From Janibacter limosus NBRC 16128 (GTDB lineage Bacteria; Actinomycetota; Actinomycetes; Actinomycetales; Dermatophilaceae), in contig NZ_BCSS01000012.1 of the NCBI RefSeq assembly GCF_001570985.1, positions 20,530-84,529 of the forward strand: a stretch of DNA of 64,000 nucleotides. The letters run 5' to 3'. This document shows positions 7,359-15,729 of the stretch, piece by piece. The notes under the pieces are model-generated. The model was given only the letters and a program-made list of their open reading frames with translations. It did not search any database and was not told where the DNA came from. Within the stretch, counting starts at the first letter, position 1, and every line of letters starts with the position of its first letter. Made by a program: the position numbers and the translations under genes.

Positions 7359-10300
7359 TCAGACATTGCGCCGGTACTGGCCGCCCACCTCGAAGAAGGC
7401 ATCCGTGACCTGCTGGAGGCTGCACACCCGTGCCGCATCCATGAGGACCGCGAAGACATTGGCGTCGGTGGTCGCGGCCTCCTTGAGGCGCGCGATCGCC
7501 TGCTCGGCCTCCTCGCGGTGGGTCTCCTGATAGGAGCGCACCCGCTGCAGCTGCGAGACCTTTTCGTCCTCGGTGGCGCGGGCCAGCTCGATCTCGTCCG
7601 GCTCGCCCTTCTCGCCGTCCTCGCGCAGGAAGGTGTTGACACCGATGATCGGCACGGATCCGTCGTGCTTGCCGTGCTCGTAGAGCAGCGACTCGTCCTG
7701 GATCCGACCGCGCTGGTACCCGGTCTCCATGGCCCCGAGGACCCCACCACGGTCGTTGATCCGGTCGAACTCGGTGAGGACGGCTTCCTCGACGAGGTCG
7801 GTGAGCTCATCGATGATGTAGCTGCCCTGGAGGGGGTTCTCGTTCATCGACAGCCCCCACTCGCGGTTGATGATCAGCTGGATCGCCAGGGCCCGGCGCA
7901 CGGACTCCGTCGAGGGCGTGGTGACGGCCTCGTCATAGGCATTGGTGTGCAGGCTGTTGGCGTTGTCGTAGAGGGCGTTGAGCGCCTGCAGCGTGGTGCG
8001 GATGTCGTTGAAGTCCATCTCCTGCGCGTGCAGCGACCGGCCGGAGGTCTGGATGTGGTACTTCAGCTTCTGGCTGCGGTCGTTGGCGCCGTATTTCTCC
8101 TTCATCGCGACGGCCCAGATGCGGCGAGCGACGCGGCCGAGGACCGAGTACTCCGGGTCCATTCCGGAGGAGAAGAAGAAGGACAGGTTGGGCGCGAAGT
8201 CGTTGATGTCCATACCCCGCGCGAGGTAGGCCTCGACGTAGGTGAAGCCATTGGCCAGGGTGAAGGCGAGCTGGCTGATGGGGTTGGCCCCGGCCTCGGC
8301 GATGTGGTAGCCGGAGATGCTCACCGAGTAGAAGTTGCGCACCCCCTGCTCGATGAACCACTCCTGGATGTCAGCCATCATCCGCAGGGAGAACTCGGTG
8401 GAGAAGAGGCAGGTGTTTTGTCCCTGGTCCTCCTTGAGGATGTCGGCCTGGACCGTGCCGCGCACATTCTGCAAAGCGTGCTCGCGCAGCTCGTCGGCCT
8501 CCGCGCCGGAGGGCTCGCGGCCCTCGCGCTCGCGGAAGGCGTCGACCTGCTGGTCGATCGCGGTGTTGAGGAAGAAGGCCAGGACCGTCGGCGCCGGGCC
8601 GTTGATCGTCATCGAGACACTCGTCGTCGGTGAGAGCAGGTCGAATCCGGAGTACAGCGCCTTCATGTCGTCGAGGGTCGCGACCGAGACGCCCGAGGTG
8701 CCGACCTTGCCGTAGATGTCGGGACGCTCGCCCGGGTCACGGCCGTAGAGGGTCACCGAGTCGAAGGCCGTGGACAGGCGGGTGGCCGGCTGCCCCTTGG
8801 ACAGCAGCTTGAAGCGACGGTTGGTGCGGAAGGGGTCGCCCTCCCCGGCGAACATGCGCGCCGGGTCCTCGTTGTCGCGCTTGAAGGGGAAGACGCCGGC
8901 GGTGTACGGGAAGGAACCGGGCAGGTTCTCCGAGCGCCAGTAGGTGACGAGGTCACCGTGGTCGGTGTGCTTGGGCAGGGCGACGCGCGGGATCTTGTTG
9001 CCCGACAACGACTCCTTGGTCAGCTTGGTGTGCAGCTCCTTGCCGCGGATCGTGACGACCTGCTCGTCGCCCGAGTAGGACTCGACGATGGCGGGCCAGC
9101 GCTCGATCTGCTCGGTCACCTCGGCCGGCAGGTCCTTGCGTGCGGCGTCGAGCAGCTCGTCGACGCCGTGCCCGTCCTTGCCGGCTGCGGTCAGCTCGTC
9201 GTCGACGGCCGCCAGGCGCTGCACCCGGCGAGCGCCGTCGGCGAGCTGCTCGGTGCGGGAGTGGTAGCCGCGCACGGTGTCGGTGATCTCCGCGAGATAG
9301 CGCACCCGGGTGGCGGGGACGACCTGACCGAAGCGGGTCGAGTACTTGGTGTCGACGGGCGCGAGCTGCCCCTCGTCGACGGTGAGGCCCTTGTCCGCGA
9401 GGAGGTCCCGCAGGTGCTGGTAGAGCGCCGTGACCCCGTCGTCGTTGAAGGTCGCGGCCGAGGTGCCGAAGACCGGCATCTCCTCGGGGCGCTGGCCGAA
9501 GGCCTCGCGGTTGCGCACGATCTGGCGGGCGACATCGCGCAGCGCGTCTGCGGCACCGCGACGCTCGAACTTGTTGATCGCGACGACCTCGGCGAAGTCG
9601 AGCATGTCGATCTTCTCCAGCTGGCTGGCCGCGCCGAACTCCGGCGTCATGACGTACATCGGCACGTCGACGAAGGGGACGATGGCGGCGTCGCCCTGGC
9701 CGATGCCGGGCGTCTCGATGATGACGAGGTCGTAACCCGCAGCCTTGGTGATGTCGATGACCGTCTGCATCGCCTCGGGGACCTCACGGTCACCGCGGGT
9801 GGCGAGGGATCGGAAGAACACGGGGGACGAGCCCGCGGCGCTCTCGCCGAGCGAGTTCATCCGGATGCGGTCACCGAGGAGCGCACCGCCACCCTTGCGC
9901 CGGGTGGGGTCGACGGCGATGACGGCGATGCGCAGCTTGTCCTGCTGGTCGACGCGGAAACGCCGCACGAGCTCGTCGGTCAGCGAGGACTTGCCGGAGC
10001 CGCCGGTGCCGGTGAGGCCCAGGACAGGGGCGTGGGAGGCCTGGGCCGCCTGGGCGATGCCCTCGAGGAAGGCCTCGTCGAGGTGGCCGAGCTCGGCACC
10101 CGAGATGGCGCGGGCGATCGCGGCGCGATCACCGGAGAGGACCGCGTCGAGGGAGACCGGCGCGGTCTCCCAGACATCGGTGTCGCAGTCGGCGATAAGC
10201 GTGTTGATCATGCCGGGCAGACCGAGGCGCTGACCGTCCTCGGGGGAGAAGATCGTCACGCCGGCCTCGCGCAGCCGAGTGATCTCCTCGGGCACGATGA

Positions 10301-10613
10301 CGCCCCCGCCACCACCGAAGACCTTGACGTGGCCCGCACCCTGCTCGCGCAGCAGCTGGGTGAGGTACTCGAAGTACTCGACGTGCCCGCCCTGGTAGGA
10401 GGAGACGGCAACGCCCTGGACGTCCTCCTCGATCGCCGCGTCGACGACCTCCTGGACGGAGCGGTTGTGGCCCAGGTGGATGACCTCGGCGCCCTGGCTC
10501 TGCATGATCCGCCGCATGATGTTGATCGAGGCGTCGTGGCCGTCGAACAGCGCGGAGGCCGTGACGAATCGGACCGGGTGGGTCGGGGAGTGCAGCTGCG
10601 GAGCCTGGGTCAT
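7359..10613 (-). CDS. icmF: Fused isobutyryl-CoA mutase IcmF
   Basis: A 1084-residue coenzyme-B12 mutase that interconverts isobutyryl-CoA and n-butyryl-CoA (some members act on pivalyl- or isovaleryl-CoA). Domain order is that of IcmF: an N-terminal B12-binding domain (DGHDASIN at about 24-31, where the histidine ligates cobalt), a MeaI-type G-protein chaperone domain with the P-loop GLTGTGGSGKSS near residue 200, and a C-terminal mutase TIM barrel (about 520-1080). Length matches the family. The fusion means enzyme and its reactivating GTPase are on one chain. It is the first gene of a leftward run and is preceded by a MarR-type regulator 71 bases upstream, with matching operator-like motifs before both genes. 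Confidence 0.95.
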   Translation of the reverse strand: MTQAPQLHSPTHPVRFVTASALFDGHDASINIMRRIMQSQGAEVIHLGHNRSVQEVVDAAIEEDVQGVAVSSYQGGHVEYFEYLTQLLREQGAGHVKVFGGGGGVIVPEEITRLREAGVTIFSPEDGQRLGLPGMINTLIADCDTDVWETAPVSLDAVLSGDRAAIARAISGAELGHLDEAFLEGIAQAAQASHAPVLGLTGTGGSGKSSLTDELVRRFRVDQQDKLRIAVIAVDPTRRKGGGALLGDRIRMNSLGESAAGSSPVFFRSLATRGDREVPEAMQTVIDITKAAGYDLVIIETPGIGQGDAAIVPFVDVPMYVMTPEFGAASQLEKIDMLDFAEVVAINKFERRGAADALRDVARQIVRNREAFGQRPEEMPVFGTSAATFNDDGVTALYQHLRDLLADKGLTVDEGQLAPVDTKYSTRFGQVVPATRVRYLAEITDTVRGYHSRTEQLADGARRVQRLAAVDDELTAAGKDGHGVDELLDAARKDLPAEVTEQIERWPAIVESYSGDEQVVTIRGKELHTKLTKESLSGNKIPRVALPKHTDHGDLVTYWRSENLPGSFPYTAGVFPFKRDNEDPARMFAGEGDPFRTNRRFKLLSKGQPATRLSTAFDSVTLYGRDPGERPDIYGKVGTSGVSVATLDDMKALYSGFDLLSPTTSVSMTINGPAPTVLAFFLNTAIDQQVDAFREREGREPSGAEADELREHALQNVRGTVQADILKEDQGQNTCLFSTEFSLRMMADIQEWFIEQGVRNFYSVSISGYHIAEAGANPISQLAFTLANGFTYVEAYLARGMDINDFAPNLSFFFSSGMDPEYSVLGRVARRIWAVAMKEKYGANDRSQKLKYHIQTSGRSLHAQEMDFNDIRTTLQALNALYDNANSLHTNAYDEAVTTPSTESVRRALAIQLIINREWGLSMNENPLQGSYIIDELTDLVEEAVLTEFDRINDRGGVLGAMETGYQRGRIQDESLLYEHGKHDGSVPIIGVNTFLREDGEKGEPDEIELARATEDEKVSQLQRVRSYQETHREEAEQAIARLKEAATTDANVFAVLMDAARVCSLQQVTDAFFEVGGQYRRNV

Positions 10614-10657
10614 GGCCTACCTCGTCGTCGAAGTGCGGTGGGGTCTTGCATCAATGC

Positions 10658-10669
10658 TAGGACATCCAA
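10658..10669 (-). promoter_or_regulatory. Operator-like motif upstream of icmF
   Basis: TAGGACATCCAA, 45 bases before the icmF ATG, resembles TAGGACGCCCTA just upstream of the MarR-type gene (11199-11210): 9 of 12 bases agree and both are imperfect palindromes. This suggests the regulator controls both itself and icmF. Confidence 0.45.
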
Positions 10670-10684
10670 GTATTTGCGCGCCAG

Positions 10685-11188
10685 TCACGTCACCCCGACG
10701 ACATCTCCATGGGTTGCCCGCAGGGCCGACAGGAGTCGGGTGGCGTCGCGGACCTGGGTGGGGTCCAGGCCGGGGGAGGAGAAGACCTGCTCATTGAGGT
10801 CACGGGTGGCGCGCTCGACGAGCTCCTCGCCGGCCGCGGTGAGGGAGGCGAGGACGACCCGACGATCGGACTCGCGGCGCAGGCGCTCGACGAGCCCTTG
10901 GGTCTCGAGCCGGGTGACTGCGCTCGTCACGCTGGTCGCGTGGACCTGCAGCAGTGATCCGAGGCGGCTCATCGGCATCGACTGCTGCCGGCTGAAGGCG
11001 AGCAGACGCAGGATCTCGAAGCGGGCAAAGGTGAGGCCGTGCGGACGCAGGGTCGCCTCGACCCGCTCGTGGACGAGCTGCTGGGCGCGCACGACCGAGG
11101 TGACCAGCGCCATGCCGTCGGCAGCGTCCGACCAGCCGTGCGAGATCCACTGGGCATGGGCTGCGGCAATGGGGTCGCGATCGGTCAT
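10685..11188 (-). CDS. MarR family transcriptional regulator
   Basis: A 167-residue winged-helix regulator. The MarR core is visible at about residues 30-145: helices around TSVVRAQQLVHERVEATLRP, the recognition region MSRLGSLLQVHATSVTSAVT, and the wing with RRESDRRVVLASLTAAG, where the DRR-type motif is typical. It is transcribed toward icmF and probably shares a transcript with it or regulates it. Related regulators respond to small aromatic or acyl-CoA ligands; the ligand here is unknown. The ATG at 11188 is followed closely upstream by a palindromic motif, suggesting autoregulation. Confidence 0.9.
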   Translation of the reverse strand: MTDRDPIAAAHAQWISHGWSDAADGMALVTSVVRAQQLVHERVEATLRPHGLTFARFEILRLLAFSRQQSMPMSRLGSLLQVHATSVTSAVTRLETQGLVERLRRESDRRVVLASLTAAGEELVERATRDLNEQVFSSPGLDPTQVRDATRLLSALRATHGDVVGVT

Positions 11189-11198
11189 GGAGAGATTG

Positions 11199-11210
11199 TA
11201 GGACGCCCTA
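11199..11210 (-). promoter_or_regulatory. Operator-like palindrome upstream of the MarR gene
   Basis: TAGGACGCCCTA matches its own reverse complement at 10 of 12 positions and lies 10 bases before the regulator's ATG. It pairs with the similar motif at 10658-10669 before icmF. Confidence 0.5.
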
Positions 11211-11310
11211 GGAATTGGGTCGGTCTCATGTGAGGGTGACCTTTCATGGACCGCTTCGTCGCGTCGTGGAAGGGTAGGAGGTGCACAACACTCGCAATCA
11301 CGGAGGTTTC

Positions 11311-11907
11311 ATGTACACCCTTCCCGACCTCTCCTACGACTACGGAGCCCTCGAGCCCGCCATGAGTGGCGAGATCCTCGAGCTGCACCACGACAAGCAC
11401 CACGCCGCCTACGTCAAGGGCGCCAACGACACGCTGGAGAAGCTGGCCGAGGCCCGCGACAAGGACCAGCTCGGTGGCCTCGTCGGCCTCGAGAAGACCT
11501 TGGCCTTCAACGTCTCGGGTCACGTCCTGCACTCGATCTTCTGGGAGAACCTCTCCCCGGACGGTGGCGACAAGCCGGACGGCGCCCTCGGCACCGCGAT
11601 CGACGAGCACTTCGGCACCTTCGACAAGTTCCGCGCGCAGCTCACCGCCGCGACGCAGACCACGCAGGGCTCCGGCTGGGGCGTTCTCGCCTGGGAGCCC
11701 CTCGGCCAGCGTCTGCTCGTCACCCAGGTCTACGACCACCACGGCAACGTGGCGACGGGCATGACGCCGCTCCTGGCCTTCGACGCCTGGGAGCACGCGT
11801 ACTACCTGCAGTACAAGAATGTGAAGCCGGACTACATCGAGAAGCTCTGGGACATCGTCAACTGGAACGACGTCTCCGCTCGCCTCGAGGCCGCCAAGAA
11901 GGCCTGA
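11311..11907 (+). CDS. sodA: Superoxide dismutase, Mn/Fe type
   Basis: A 198-residue superoxide dismutase converting superoxide to hydrogen peroxide and oxygen. The four metal ligands are visible: His in [13 protein letters not shown] (residue 27), His in [13 protein letters not shown], and Asp and His in the C-terminal [12 protein letters not shown]. No signal peptide is present, so it is cytosolic. The ATG at 11311 is chosen because GGAGG lies 5 bases upstream and family homology begins at MYTLPDL; a longer in-frame reading from 11281 adds ten unlikely residues. Metal choice between Mn and Fe cannot be settled by eye. It is monocistronic and followed by a strong hairpin. Confidence 0.96.
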   Translation: MYTLPDLSYDYGALEPAMSGEILELHHDKHHAAYVKGANDTLEKLAEARDKDQLGGLVGLEKTLAFNVSGHVLHSIFWENLSPDGGDKPDGALGTAIDEHFGTFDKFRAQLTAATQTTQGSGWGVLAWEPLGQRLLVTQVYDHHGNVATGMTPLLAFDAWEHAYYLQYKNVKPDYIEKLWDIVNWNDVSARLEAAKKA

Positions 11908-11918
11908 TCACGGCAGTC

Positions 11919-11954
11919 AAGGGAGGGACTCACCCACGGGTGGGTCCCTCCCTT
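11919..11954 (+). terminator. Hairpin terminator after sodA
   Basis: AAGGGAGGGACTCACCC pairs with GGGTGGGTCCCTCCCTT, 17 bases with one G-T wobble, and continues into CCTTCGTCATG. It separates sodA from the convergent fluC operon. Confidence 0.8.
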
Positions 11955-11967
11955 CGTCATGTGGCGG

Positions 11968-12324
11968 CTAGGCCGTGATCGTCCAGCCGAGGGAGAGCAG
12001 AGCGATGCCGAGCACGAGATTGAGGGCGAGGTCCGCGAGCGCGTGGCGGGTGCGCCCCGTCCGGGCCGCCGAGGCGACCTCGACCGCGTGCGTGGCAAAG
12101 GTCGTGTACGCGCCGCAGAAGCCGACCCCGACGAGCGGCAGCAGCCAGCTCGGAGCGGCGCCGGAGGCATGCCCGGCCACGAGGCCAAGGAGCAGTGACC
12201 CGGTCGCGTTGACCGCCAGGACCCCTCCTGCGGCGGTGGCGCCGCGCCGACTGAGGGCGGTCGCGACGAGGTGACGAGAGAGTGCCCCGAGTGCCGCGCC
12301 GAGGGCCACGAGCAGCGCGGTCAC
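11968..12324 (-). CDS. fluC: Fluoride channel FluC (CrcB), second copy
   Basis: A 118-residue four-helix membrane protein exporting fluoride as part of a dual-topology dimer. The conserved GALSRH near residue 13, NATGSLLLG near 39-47 and GFCGAYTTFATHAVE near 69-83 are the Fluc signature with pore-lining Asn, Phe and Thr. The start is GTG at 12324, overlapping the stop of the first copy by 4 bases. Tandem fluC genes in actinobacteria and Gram-positives usually encode oppositely oriented subunits of a heterodimer. Confidence 0.92.
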   Translation of the reverse strand: MTALLVALGAALGALSRHLVATALSRRGATAAGGVLAVNATGSLLLGLVAGHASGAAPSWLLPLVGVGFCGAYTTFATHAVEVASAARTGRTRHALADLALNLVLGIALLSLGWTITA

Positions 12325-12731
12325 AGCTCACCCTCCGCGACGATCTCGTCAGCCACCGCGTTGCTGTGCCACAGCCGGTCGCCGATCACCAGGCCGAGCA
12401 GGGCGGCGCCCACCCCGACACCGAGGGTCGTGACGAGGTAGCCCAGGAGTCCGAGCAGACCGTCACCGACCAGGCCGTGGGCATCCAGGGCGACGCCGGA
12501 GTAGGTCGTCCACCCGCCGAGCAGCCCGACCGCGAGGAAGGGGCGGGCGAGCGGGTGGGGGACGCGTCGGGCCAGCCACGTCACGAGCAGCCCCATCGCG
12601 AAGGCCCCGGAGAGGTTGACGAGCAGCGTGCCCCAGACGGCACCGGAGGCGAGGGATGCCAGGCCCCAGCGGCCCAGCGACCCGACCGCTCCGCCTGCTG
12701 CGACGGCGGCGAGGGCGCCCCCTTCGCTCAT
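12321..12731 (-). CDS. fluC: Fluoride channel FluC (CrcB), first copy
   Basis: A 136-residue Fluc protein with GGAVGSLGRWG near residues 12-22, VNLSGAFAMG near 38-47 and the pore motif GLLGGWTTYSGVALDA near 71-86. It is slightly longer than its partner, with a polar C-terminal tail ending IVAEGEL. The ATG at 12731 is fixed by a 4-base overlap with the aminotransferase stop, and its own stop overlaps the second fluC. No fluoride riboswitch is seen upstream; transcription appears to come from the aminotransferase promoter. Confidence 0.92.
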   Translation of the reverse strand: MSEGGALAAVAAGGAVGSLGRWGLASLASGAVWGTLLVNLSGAFAMGLLVTWLARRVPHPLARPFLAVGLLGGWTTYSGVALDAHGLVGDGLLGLLGYLVTTLGVGVGAALLGLVIGDRLWHSNAVADEIVAEGEL

Positions 12732-13945
12732 GCTCGCTTGGTCTCGAGGAACTCCGCGATCCGGCCGATCGCCTCGGTCAGCATGTCCTCGTCCGGCAGG
12801 GCCACCAGGCGGAAGTGGTCGGGCTCGGGCCAGTTGAAGCCCGAGCCGTGGGTCACGAGGATCTTCTTCGCCCGCAGCAGCTCGATGACGAAGGCCTCGT
12901 CGTCCTCGATCGGGTAGACCTCGGGGTCCAGCCGGGGGAAGCAGTACAGGGCGCCGCGGGGCTCGACACAGCTCACGCCGGGGATCTCGTTGAGCAGGCG
13001 CGAGGCGAGCTTGGTCTGGTCGTAGTAGCGACCGCCCGGGACGACGAGCTCGTTGATCGACTGGTACCCGCCGAGCGCGGTCTGGATCGCGTGCTGGGCA
13101 GGGACGTTGGAGCACATGCGCATGTTGGCCAGCAGGGTCAGGCCCTCGAGGAAGTCCGCCGCCTGGTGCTTGGGGCCCGAGATCATCACCCAGCCGGCGC
13201 GGTACCCGCAGACCCGGTAGGCCTTGGACAGGCCGGAGAAGGTGAGGCACAGGACGTCATCGCCCGCGTACTCCGCCGCGTGGTGGTGCACCGCGTCGTC
13301 GAAGACGATCTTTTCGTAGATCTCATCGGCCATGACGACGAGATCGTGGCGGCGGGCGATGTCGATCAGCCCGCGCACGATCTCGGACGAGTAGACCGCC
13401 CCGGTCGGGTTGTTGGGGTTGATGATCACGAGCGCGTGCGTGTTGTCGGTGATCTTGGACTCGATGTCGGCCAGGTCTGGGTTCCAACCGTTGGCCTCGT
13501 CGCAGCGGTAGTGCACCGGGGTGCCGCCCGCGAGGGAGACCGCGCCGGTCCACAGCGGGTAGTCCGGTGCCGGGACGAGGATCTCGTTGCCGTTGTCGAC
13601 GAAGGCCTGCAGGACCATCGAGATGAGCTCGGAGACGCCGTTGCCGATGTAGACGTCCTCGACGGTCGTGTCCTTCAGGCCGCGGGACTGGTAGTACTGC
13701 GCGACGGCGGTGCGGGCGGAGTAGATGCCCTTGCTGTCGACATAGCCCTGCGCGTCCGGGAGGTGCCGCGTCATGTCGGCGACGATCGCCTCGGGCGCCT
13801 CGAATCCGAAGGGGGCGGTGTTGCCGATGTTGAGCTTGAGGATCTTGTGGCCCTCGGCCTCGAGGCGCTGGGCCTCGACGAGGATCGGGCCCCGCACGTC
13901 GTAGCGGACATCCCTCAACTTGCGGCTCTGTCGGATCTGACGCAT
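12728..13945 (-). CDS. PLP-dependent aminotransferase (AlaA-like)
   Basis: A 405-residue fold-type I aminotransferase. VYIGNGVSELISMVLQAF, PAPDYPLWTGAVSLAGG, NPNNPTGAVYS and the PLP lysine in FSGLSKAYRVCGYRAGW (about residues 235-250) match the AlaA group, which makes alanine from pyruvate and glutamate. The start at ATG 13945 (MRQIRQSRKLRDVRYD) agrees with the family; longer in-frame readings upstream are not supported. Substrate is assigned by resemblance only. It overlaps the first fluC by 4 bases, an unexpected coupling of amino-acid metabolism and fluoride export. Confidence 0.9.
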   Translation of the reverse strand: MRQIRQSRKLRDVRYDVRGPILVEAQRLEAEGHKILKLNIGNTAPFGFEAPEAIVADMTRHLPDAQGYVDSKGIYSARTAVAQYYQSRGLKDTTVEDVYIGNGVSELISMVLQAFVDNGNEILVPAPDYPLWTGAVSLAGGTPVHYRCDEANGWNPDLADIESKITDNTHALVIINPNNPTGAVYSSEIVRGLIDIARRHDLVVMADEIYEKIVFDDAVHHHAAEYAGDDVLCLTFSGLSKAYRVCGYRAGWVMISGPKHQAADFLEGLTLLANMRMCSNVPAQHAIQTALGGYQSINELVVPGGRYYDQTKLASRLLNEIPGVSCVEPRGALYCFPRLDPEVYPIEDDEAFVIELLRAKKILVTHGSGFNWPEPDHFRLVALPDEDMLTEAIGRIAEFLETKRA

Positions 13946-14003
13946 GGGAACCAGTCTCGCAGTACGGTGTGGACGCCCGTGCCACCGTCTCGAAAGGGCT
14001 GCC

Positions 14004-14348
14004 GTGCGTGTCGTCCCCGCAGCATCACTCGCCATGGTCTGCGCCGCGTTCCTCGCCGGGTGCGCGTCCGGCGCGGACGAGCCGGGGGCGGGCAGCACCC
14101 AGACCGTGGCCCCCGCCGATGTGACGAGTCAGGCCCAGGACCTCATCGGCCCAAAGATGCCCGAGGGGTCCAGCCTCGACTGCCCGGACCCGCTCGCCGC
14201 GCAGGTCGACGCCACGACGACGTGCACGTGGTCCATCCCCGACGGCAGCTCGATCGGGATGACCGTGACGGTCACGGAGATCGTCGACGACCGGGCAAGC
14301 CTGAAGTTCAAGAACGACGACGCGGTCACGCCCAGCCCGAGCTCGTGA
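14004..14348 (+). CDS. Lipoprotein with DUF4333-like domain
   Basis: A 114-residue exported lipoprotein. A GTG start at 14004 with a GAAAGGG ribosome site gives a short signal peptide ending in the lipobox LAGC at about residues 17-20. The mature part has the layout of DUF4333 proteins: a cysteine in CPDPLAA, a second in TTCTW and a beta-rich tail (IGMTVTVTEIV), probably one disulphide-bonded small domain on the outer face of the membrane. The family assignment is by pattern and moderate. It is divergent from the aminotransferase. Confidence 0.7.
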   Translation: MRVVPAASLAMVCAAFLAGCASGADEPGAGSTQTVAPADVTSQAQDLIGPKMPEGSSLDCPDPLAAQVDATTTCTWSIPDGSSIGMTVTVTEIVDDRASLKFKNDDAVTPSPSS

Positions 14349-14388
14349 GTCCCTCCCTTCGGCCCTGACTCGCGGGTAACCTCGGCCC

Positions 14389-15729
14389 ATGGCTGACGAT
14401 CCGGCAGGGCTGCCGGCGAGAGTGCGGCGGGGCTACGGCCTCGGGTCCGTCGCGACCGGGGCCTTCGGCACCGTGCCCGGGCTGCTCCTGCTGCCCTACC
14501 TCACGGATCGCCTGGGTATCGCGGCTGGCCTCGCGGGACTGATCGTGCTGCTGCCCAAGGCCTGGGATGTCCTGCTCAACCCGCTGGCCGGCCGGATCTC
14601 CGATCGCAGCACGCACCCTGACGGGCGCCGACGTCCCTTCCTCATCCGGGCCGGCCTGACGCTCGCGGTGCTCTTCGCTCTCCTCTTCGCAGGTCCCACC
14701 GCGCCGCCGCCCCTCGGGGCGGCCTGGGTCGCGGTGCTCTTCCTCGCCTGCGCGAGCGCCTACGCGTTCTTCCAGGTCCCCTACGTCTCCATGCCGGCCG
14801 AGCTGACGCGCGACTACGGGGAGCGCACCCGGCTGATGACCTGGCGGGTGGCGATCCTCGCGCTCACCATCCTGGTCGCCGGTGGTCTCTCCCCGGCCCT
14901 GCGCGACGGGCTCGGTCCGGAGTGGGGGTACCGCGCCGTGGGGGTCTTCGTCGGTCTGCTCATCGCCGCCGGCGCCATCGGTGCCTGGTACGGGACGAAG
15001 GGGGTGACTCCCGTCGAGCAGGTCGCCGCCGGTGGCTCCTTGGCGCACCAGCTGAAGGTGGTGGCGGGTGCGCGGGACTTCCGTGCCTTGCTGCTGACCT
15101 TCGCGGTGCAGGCGCTCGCGACGGGCATCATGCTCGCGGGCGTCGACTACATGGCCCGGTGGGTCCTCGGCGATCCGGGAGCGGCCACCATCCTCTTCGT
15201 CGCCTTCGTGGGGCCGGCGCTCGTGGTGACACCGCTGTGGGAGAGGGTCGGTCGACGGACCGGCAAGCGGTTGGCGCTCATGGCAGCCTCGCTGTCCCTG
15301 GCCGCTGGTGCCCTGCTGGTGTGGGTCACGCACGACCTGGGTCTCGTGCCGGTGGCGCTCTCGCTGGCCCTCGTGGGCGTCGGCTACGCCGGAGCCCAGA
15401 TGTTCCCCATGGCGATGCTGCCCGATGCGGCGGCGGTCGACGCCGACCGGACGGGGGAGAGTCGAGTGGGTGTGTACACCGGCGTGTGGACCGCGGCCGA
15501 GACCTTCGGTCTGGCCCTCGGGCCGGGCGTCTACGGGCTGGTGCTCATGCTCGGCGGCTATGTCTCGTCGACGGACGGCGCTGTGGCGCAGCCGGACTCG
15601 GCCCTGACAGCGATGACTCTCGGCTTCACCGTGCTCCCGGCCGTCCTCGTGCTGGCCTCCCTGCTGCTCCTGCGCCACTACCGGATCGACGAAGCGGCCG
15701 TCCTGGCCGCGAGAGAGGACGCTCGATGA
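14389..15729 (+). CDS. MFS transporter, GPH/MelB-like
   Basis: A 446-residue permease with twelve predicted membrane segments. RRGYGLGSVATGAFG at the N-terminus, DVLLNPLAGRISDRS and the following DGRRRPFL (the family's first cytoplasmic loop) resemble the glycoside-pentoside-hexuronide:cation symporters. The substrate is unknown. Its stop overlaps the start of the PLP decarboxylase by 4 bases, so the two are translationally coupled and the transporter may carry an amine or an amine-derived compound; this is inference. Confidence 0.87.
   Translation: MADDPAGLPARVRRGYGLGSVATGAFGTVPGLLLLPYLTDRLGIAAGLAGLIVLLPKAWDVLLNPLAGRISDRSTHPDGRRRPFLIRAGLTLAVLFALLFAGPTAPPPLGAAWVAVLFLACASAYAFFQVPYVSMPAELTRDYGERTRLMTWRVAILALTILVAGGLSPALRDGLGPEWGYRAVGVFVGLLIAAGAIGAWYGTKGVTPVEQVAAGGSLAHQLKVVAGARDFRALLLTFAVQALATGIMLAGVDYMARWVLGDPGAATILFVAFVGPALVVTPLWERVGRRTGKRLALMAASLSLAAGALLVWVTHDLGLVPVALSLALVGVGYAGAQMFPMAMLPDAAAVDADRTGESRVGVYTGVWTAAETFGLALGPGVYGLVLMLGGYVSSTDGAVAQPDSALTAMTLGFTVLPAVLVLASLLLLRHYRIDEAAVLAAREDAR

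Noticed and set aside
8958..11201. Long plus-strand open frame of 747 codons opposite icmF and the MarR gene
   Set aside because: It is Val/Leu/Asp/Gly-rich antisense readout of the real genes; high GC keeps the frame open.
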